Position numbers and translations under genes: made by a program. DNA of 40,991 bases from Flavobacteriales bacterium (GTDB taxonomy: Bacteria; Bacteroidota; Bacteroidia; Flavobacteriales_F; PHOS-HE28): positions 1 through 40,991 of the forward strand of contig JABWBQ010000027.1 of assembly GCA_013360395.1 (NCBI GenBank), given 5' to 3'. This document shows, in pieces, positions 37,411 through 40,991 of the stretch (positions are counted from its first letter, which is position 1; each line of letters starts with the position of its first letter). The notes beneath the pieces were generated by a model. That model did no database searches. It had not been told where the DNA came from and saw only the letters and a list, made by a program, of their open reading frames with translations.

Positions 37411-37683
37411 GAGGTAGATCTGGATGTCCTTCCTGGCGTCCACGCTCTCCAGGAACAGCAGTTGCGCCTGGATGATGTTGGCCACCTGGTCGTCCACGGC
37501 CGTGCCCAGGAAGATGATGCGGTCCATCATCAGGCGGCTGAACACGTCCATCTGGGCCACGTTCAACTGGCGCTCCTCGATGATGTAGGGGGTCACCGAG
37601 GCGGTGATGTAGCCGCCCAGCGCGGTGCTGCTGATGCCGCGATGTTTCACGGCGTAGCGGATGAACTCGTCGGGACGGGGCAT
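37018..37683 (-). CDS. clpP: ATP-dependent Clp protease proteolytic subunit, copy 1 of tandem pair
   Basis: Full-length ClpP (221 residues) with an intact triad: S125 in TGMAASFGAVL, H150 in RVMIHQPLGG, D199 in SDRDHWM. It differs from the next copy mainly at the N-terminal five residues, at positions 97 and 126, and in the C-terminal 60 residues (KVRKELYDILSAHSGQPYER against KLKKELYEIISGHSGQPFDK). Both copies look active, so mixed rings are possible. It starts 38 nt after the tig stop; a CATCTTCG box sits 11 nt before the ATG. Confidence 0.96.
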   Translation of the reverse strand: MPRPDEFIRYAVKHRGISSTALGGYITASVTPYIIEERQLNVAQMDVFSRLMMDRIIFLGTAVDDQVANIIQAQLLFLESVDARKDIQIYLNSPGGEVYAGLGIYDTMQYINPDVATICTGMAASFGAVLLCAGAKGKRSALKHARVMIHQPLGGTQGQASDMEIAINEVRKVRKELYDILSAHSGQPYERIEKDSDRDHWMTAAEAKDYGIIDELLVRSR

Positions 37684-37694
37684 CGGGGGCGGGA

Positions 37695-37702
37695 CGAAGA
37701 TG
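37695..37702 (-). promoter_or_regulatory. possible -7 promoter element of the first clpP (CATCTTCG)
   Basis: CATCTTCG on the minus strand, 11 nt before the ATG in the 38-nt tig-clpP gap. The first base differs from the consensus, as at the ClC gene. Confidence 0.35.
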
Positions 37703-37721
37703 GTGCGGCGGTCGGCCGGGA

Positions 37722-39077
37722 CTACGGCGTCCGGGCCAAGGTTACGAACTCCTCGTAGCTGACCCGACGCTCCTTAGGCTGGAGCATGGTGCGGAAGTGC
37801 ACGGTGAGCTTGCGGTCCACGATGGTGTCGCGCATGCGCTTGATCTGGTCGCGGTCGGTCAACAATCGCCCGGCCATCCGTTGCAGCTCCTCCCCTTCGG
37901 GGGCGGGCATGCCGTACTGGCCGAACTGGTCGGCCACGTAGCGCTTCGCGAAGGCGTCCAGTTCCTCGCCCTTGGCCTCCAGGCCGTACTTCTCCACCAC
38001 CCGGTCCTCCAACAACTGGCGCTTGAGGCCCTCGGCATAACCGGCGTAGCCCTGTTCCACGTCCTCGGGGGCGACGGGTTTTTCGCTGGTCTCCACGATC
38101 CAGCGCTTCAGGAAGGCGTCGGGCAGCCCGATGTCCACCTGCTCGTGCAGCCGCTTCATCACCGCCCGCTTGAAGAGGCGCTCGGCATCGCGTTGGAACA
38201 TCGCCTCCAGCCCCTCCTTCACCCGGGCGCGGAAGGTCTGCTCGTCGGCGACGGCACCCTGGCCGTAAACCCGATCGAACAGTTCGGGCCCCAGCGGCAG
38301 CGGCTCCAGGCGCTTGATCTCCTCGATGCGGAAGCGCACCTGCCCGGCGAGGTGGTGCACACGGTCGTGGTCGGTGTTGAACATGCGCGCCAGGTCGTCG
38401 TGGCCGTCGCTGATGGCGTCCGCCGCCACCACCACCTCCTCGCCCGGGGCCCTGCCGGTCAACAGCGCCCGTGCGTTGTCATCCTTGAGGAACTCCAGGC
38501 TGATGGTGGTGCGGTTCATGAGCCCGCCGGGCACCACGGCGCCTGTGGCGTCCAGCTCGATGAGGTCGCCCAGCAACATGTCCTTGTCCGCGCTGCGGTC
38601 CACCGTGGCGAGCCGACCGAACCGCCGTTGCATGTCGGCCACCTCGCGGCCCACCAGTTCCTCGGTGACGTCCACCACGGCCATCTCCACCCCCAGCTTG
38701 GGGTCAAGCTCCACCTCGAAAGAGGGGGCCAGGCCCATGTCGTACTTGAACTTGAGCTCGCCCGGGTTGTCCCAGTCGTTGGCCTCGGTCGCGTCGTGGC
38801 TGGGCAGCGGCTGGCCCAGCACCCGCACCCCGTTGTCGCGCAGGTAGCTGTTCAGCCTGTCGCCGATCAGGCGTTCCACCTCGTGGACGAGCACGGCCTT
38901 GCCCACGCGTTTCTTCACGATGGTCATGGGCACCTGCCCCGGCCGGAACCCCGGCCAGGTGGCGTTGCGGCGTTGTTCCTTGAGGGCCTTCTCCACGCCG
39001 GGGGCATAATCCTCGGGGGTCAGGGTGAGCTTGAGGGTGGCCGTCAGGGCACCGGTCTCTTCACGTTCGATGTTCAT
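37722..39077 (-). CDS. tig: trigger factor
   Basis: Ribosome-bound chaperone that meets nascent chains at the exit tunnel; 451 residues, the usual length. The ribosome-docking motif is WPGFRPGQVPMTIVKKRVG at about residues 40-58. The central part is the FKBP-like PPIase region and the C-terminal arms are helical (QTFRARVKEGLEAMFQRDAE and on). The frame is open upstream to 39278 through the tRNA gene, so the ATG at 39077 is taken as the start of MNIEREETG. It precedes clpP, clpP and clpX, a familiar chaperone-protease order. Confidence 0.94.
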   Translation of the reverse strand: MNIEREETGALTATLKLTLTPEDYAPGVEKALKEQRRNATWPGFRPGQVPMTIVKKRVGKAVLVHEVERLIGDRLNSYLRDNGVRVLGQPLPSHDATEANDWDNPGELKFKYDMGLAPSFEVELDPKLGVEMAVVDVTEELVGREVADMQRRFGRLATVDRSADKDMLLGDLIELDATGAVVPGGLMNRTTISLEFLKDDNARALLTGRAPGEEVVVAADAISDGHDDLARMFNTDHDRVHHLAGQVRFRIEEIKRLEPLPLGPELFDRVYGQGAVADEQTFRARVKEGLEAMFQRDAERLFKRAVMKRLHEQVDIGLPDAFLKRWIVETSEKPVAPEDVEQGYAGYAEGLKRQLLEDRVVEKYGLEAKGEELDAFAKRYVADQFGQYGMPAPEGEELQRMAGRLLTDRDQIKRMRDTIVDRKLTVHFRTMLQPKERRVSYEEFVTLARTP

Positions 39078-39177
39078 GGCCTGGCGTTGTTCATGGTCGG
39101 ATATCGGTCGCTCGAGGTCCCTTTCCGGACGTTCACGGACGATCGGTACGGCACACACACCCGGCAACCCGACCCGG

Positions 39178-39259
39178 TACGGACGGGGGGACTCGAACCC
39201 CCACACCTTGCGGTACCAGATCCTAAGTCTGGCGCGTCTACCAGTTCCGCCACGTCCGT
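39178..39259 (-). tRNA. tRNA-Leu, anticodon UAG
   Basis: Minus-strand cloverleaf with acceptor stem ACGGACG/CGTCCGT, D-arm TGGCGGAACTGGTAGACGC, anticodon stem CCAGA/TCTGG around the loop CTTAGGA (anticodon TAG), a long variable arm, T-arm GGGGGTTCGAGTCCCCC and discriminator A. The long variable arm and TAG anticodon identify leucine (CUN codons). The 3' CCA is not encoded; the sequence after the discriminator is CCG. It lies about 100 nt upstream of tig on the same strand. Confidence 0.96.
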
Positions 39260-39275
39260 GGTTCAGAAAGGGCGG

Positions 39276-39283
39276 CAAAGGTA
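39276..39283 (-). promoter_or_regulatory. -7 promoter element of tRNA-Leu (TACCTTTG, consensus)
   Basis: TACCTTTG on the minus strand, 16 nt before the tRNA 5' end, a perfect match to TAnnTTTG. It is the clearest promoter in the window and stands back to back with that of the flavin reductase gene. Confidence 0.8.
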
Positions 39284-39300
39284 GCCGATCGGTGCGGCCT

Positions 39301-39308
39301 TACCTTCG
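39301..39308 (+). promoter_or_regulatory. -7 promoter element of the flavin reductase gene (TACCTTCG)
   Basis: TACCTTCG, 9 nt before the ATG and 17 nt from the divergent tRNA-Leu box. The short spacing implies a very short or absent leader. Confidence 0.6.
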
Positions 39309-39317
39309 CCCTCCGCC

Positions 39318-40217
39318 ATGATGAAGCGCTTCGACCCCGCCGAACTGGCCGTGCCCGAACTGCACGCCCACCTGGTGGGGGCCGTGGGGCCGCGGCCGGT
39401 GGCCTTCGCCAGCACCATGGACGCCCAGGGCCGGCCCAACCTGAGCCCCTTCAGCTTCTTCAACGTCTTCGGCGCGGCCCCTCCCCTGCTGATCTTCAGC
39501 CCGGCGCGGCGCGGCCGTGACAACACGACCAAGGACACATACCACAACGTGAAGGCCCGGCCCGAGGTGGTGATCAACGTGGTGACGCACGCCATGGTGC
39601 ACCAGGCCTCGCTGGCCAGCACCGAGTATCCCGCCGGCGTGAACGAGTTCGAGAAGGCCGGCTTCACCATGCTGCCCTCCGAGAAGGTGGCCCCCTTCCG
39701 CGTGCAGGAAAGCCCTGTGCAGTTCGAATGCGCGGTGCGGCAGGTGATCGAGACCGGCACGGGCGGCGGCGCGGGCAACCTGGTGCTGTGCGAGGTGCTG
39801 CTGCTGCACATCGACGAGCGCGTGCTGGACGCACGCGGCCGCATCGACCAGCGCAAGATCGACCTGGTGGGCCGCATGGGGGGGCATTTCTACGTCCGGG
39901 CCCACGGCGACGCCCTCTTCGAACTGCCCCAGCCCGCGCGCGAGATCGGCGTGGGGGTGGACGCCCTGCCCCGGGAGGTGCGCGAAAGCACCGTGCTCAC
40001 CGGCAGCGACCTGGGCCGCCTGGGCGCCGTGACCGCCCTGCCCGACGAGACCCGCGTGAACGAACACAAGCTCACCGAGCTCGCCGAGCTCTTCATCCAA
40101 CACCAAGGCCGAGGCCCTGCGCTCCTGGCCGCCCTGCACGGCCATGCCCACCGCCTGCTGGCGGAAGGCCGCGTGGAGGAGGCCCTGCTCACCCTGCTGG
40201 CCTACAACGACCGATAA
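39318..40217 (+). CDS. flavin reductase-like FMN-binding protein
   Basis: A 299-residue protein whose first 200 residues are the split-barrel flavin reductase domain. Visible markers are GPRPVAFASTMDAQGRPNLSPFSFFN, then PPLLIFSPARRGRDNTTKDTYHN and VVTHAMVHQASLAS. Such proteins bind FMN and reduce flavins with NAD(P)H. Its own partner oxygenase is not next to it. The C-terminal 80 residues are a helical extension (TELAELFIQHQGRGPALLAAL and on) that I cannot assign. ATG codons at 39318 and 39321 are adjacent; the first is taken. Confidence 0.9.
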   Translation: MMKRFDPAELAVPELHAHLVGAVGPRPVAFASTMDAQGRPNLSPFSFFNVFGAAPPLLIFSPARRGRDNTTKDTYHNVKARPEVVINVVTHAMVHQASLASTEYPAGVNEFEKAGFTMLPSEKVAPFRVQESPVQFECAVRQVIETGTGGGAGNLVLCEVLLLHIDERVLDARGRIDQRKIDLVGRMGGHFYVRAHGDALFELPQPAREIGVGVDALPREVRESTVLTGSDLGRLGAVTALPDETRVNEHKLTELAELFIQHQGRGPALLAALHGHAHRLLAEGRVEEALLTLLAYNDR

Positions 40218-40232
40218 CCCTTACCCACCCTC

Positions 40233-40631
40233 ATGGCACAAGTCACCATCACCGGCACCATCAAGTTGGTCGGCAAGACCCAGGATGTGAGCAGCACCTT
40301 CCGCAAACGCGAGCTCGTGATCACCGAACCAAGCGGTCAGCGCCCCCAGCACATCCCCGTGGAGTTCACCCAGGACCGCACCAGCCTGCTGGACGCTTAC
40401 AAGACCGGCGACGAGGTGAGCGTGACCTGCTACGTGAACGGCCGGGAATGGACCGGGCGCGACGGGGTCACCAAATATTTCCTGAGCCTGAGCGGCAACC
40501 GGATCGAGCGGGTCGGCGCTGCGGCAGGCGCGGTACCATCGGGAGCACCGGCCACGGCCGCAGTTCCGGCCGTACCGCCCCCCGGGGTGGCGGACATGCC
40601 CCCGGCCGAGGACGACGACCTGCCGTTCTGA
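40233..40631 (+). CDS. DUF3127 family protein with SSB-like acidic tail
   Basis: A 132-residue small protein. Residues 1-90 are DUF3127, with ITGTIKLVGKTQDVSSTFRK, IPVEFTQDRTSLLDAYKTGDEV and NGREW, a pattern compatible with an OB-like barrel. A Pro/Ala-rich disordered linker follows. The last six residues are DDDLPF, the same form as the C-terminal tip by which SSB recruits partner proteins. It might bind nucleic acid or SSB partners, but no experiment I know of shows this. It starts 15 nt after the flavin reductase gene and may share its transcript. It ends 5 nt from the convergent glycosyltransferase stop. Confidence 0.87.
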   Translation: MAQVTITGTIKLVGKTQDVSSTFRKRELVITEPSGQRPQHIPVEFTQDRTSLLDAYKTGDEVSVTCYVNGREWTGRDGVTKYFLSLSGNRIERVGAAAGAVPSGAPATAAVPAVPPPGVADMPPAEDDDLPF

Positions 40632-40636
40632 GCAGC

Positions 40637-40991
40637 TCAAATACGGCGGCCTTTCCAGCGCGGACGCAGTACCAGGGCGCACAAGGCGATCACCGGTGCC
40701 GTGGCCGCCATCCACCCCAGCGCCAAGGTGCTGCCCAGTGGTCGGTGCCGCAGTCCCTGGGCTTCCTTGGCCACCTGCACCAGGCCCAAGGCCGCGCCCA
40801 ACCAGGCCGACCAGGCCATGAACAGCAGGGCCCACGTCCAGGCCAGCCCACCGCCGACGCGCAGGTCGAGCGCCCGGACGGTGGTGAACGCCAAGGCCCA
40901 GGGCAGGCCCACGGACAGCAGGCCAAAGGCCATGGCCGCCGGGGCCGGATAGGCCCGGAGCTTGCCGGCCCACCGCAGGCGCTGCCGCCAC
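40637..40991 (-). CDS. C-terminus of a probable family 2 glycosyltransferase, cut by window edge
   Basis: The visible 117 codons begin WRQRLRWAGKLRAY, close to the QxxRW motif of membrane-attached family 2 glycosyltransferases. Three or four hydrophobic helices follow (LLSVGLPWALAFTTV, AWTWALLFMAWSAWLGAAL, TLALGWMAATAPVIALCALVL), and the chain ends KGRRI. This order, QxxRW then C-terminal helices, is typical of such enzymes. The catalytic GT-A domain would lie beyond base 40991. The internal ATG at 40933 is not thought to be the start because the upstream codons read as conserved sequence. Confidence 0.65.
   Translation of the reverse strand, partial: WRQRLRWAGKLRAYPAPAAMAFGLLSVGLPWALAFTTVRALDLRVGGGLAWTWALLFMAWSAWLGAALGLVQVAKEAQGLRHRPLGSTLALGWMAATAPVIALCALVLRPRWKGRRI

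Noticed and set aside
34891-37758. A 955-codon plus-strand frame opposite clpX and the clpP genes, with an internal repeat
   Set aside because: The repeat simply mirrors the two clpP copies on the other strand. There is no start context and no recognisable domain.

Overview
The window reads as a G+C-rich member of the Bacteroidota, most plausibly a Flavobacteriales-like lineage. Four things point there. First, a secreted protein ends in a type A type IX secretion (T9SS) sorting domain. Second, many genes are preceded by the Bacteroidota -7 promoter element TAnnTTTG or a G+C-shifted form (TAnnTTCG, TAnnTTGG). Third, several families typical of the phylum occur: DUF3127, DUF2911, PIG-L/GATase-like fusions, and a sodium:solute symporter with a soluble insert. 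Fourth, Shine-Dalgarno-like leaders are largely absent. Base composition is well above 60% G+C by eye, so the opposite strand of real genes carries very long spurious open frames; these were left out. The exact taxon cannot be fixed from this sequence alone. I see no phage, CRISPR array, insertion sequence or defence island: this is ordinary chromosomal housekeeping and membrane-transport DNA.

Layout. 1-2271: folK (cut by the left edge) and sppA, divergent. 2381-6762: a DUF2797 protein (-), then a GH3-family acyl-adenylating enzyme overlapping a secreted protein, a deoxynucleoside kinase with a histone-like tail, and a frameshifted small membrane-protein gene, closed by a 17-bp perfect hairpin. 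6828-10192: membrane pyrophosphatase hppA and pyruvate dehydrogenase E1 beta (-). 10477-12845: etfB-etfA and a bifunctional-nuclease-family protein (+). 12858-15762: two APC amino-acid permeases in one operon (-). 15889-21458: YbhN-like flippase, nucleoside permease, secreted protein of unknown function, ClC transporter (+). 21501-25758: thyA-folA, a lipoprotein, and a LytS/LytR-type two-component pair (+). 25839-33747: secreted PIG-L/GATase protein, a small ORF remnant, aminotransferase, sodium:solute symporter and T9SS cargo (+). 34105-39259: DUF2911 protein, then tRNA-Leu(UAG), tig, clpP, clpP and clpX running leftward. 39318-40991: flavin reductase, DUF3127 protein with an SSB-like tail (+), and the C-terminus of a probable glycosyltransferase (-) cut by the right edge.

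How the genes work together. Trigger factor, two near-identical ClpP subunits and ClpX form one protein-folding and proteolysis block. ThyA regenerates dTMP and its dihydrofolate product is recycled by the adjacent, overlapping FolA; FolK at the left edge belongs to the same folate supply, while the deoxynucleoside kinase and NupC permease serve nucleoside salvage. EtfBA and PDH E1 beta sit divergently in oxidative metabolism. The strongest new-looking signals are the consistent G+C-shifted promoter box, often so close to the start codon that leaderless mRNAs are likely, the tandem clpP duplication, the repairable one-base frameshift at 6545-6762, and the pyrophosphatase whose TM6 glutamate is missing while TM5 has gained one.
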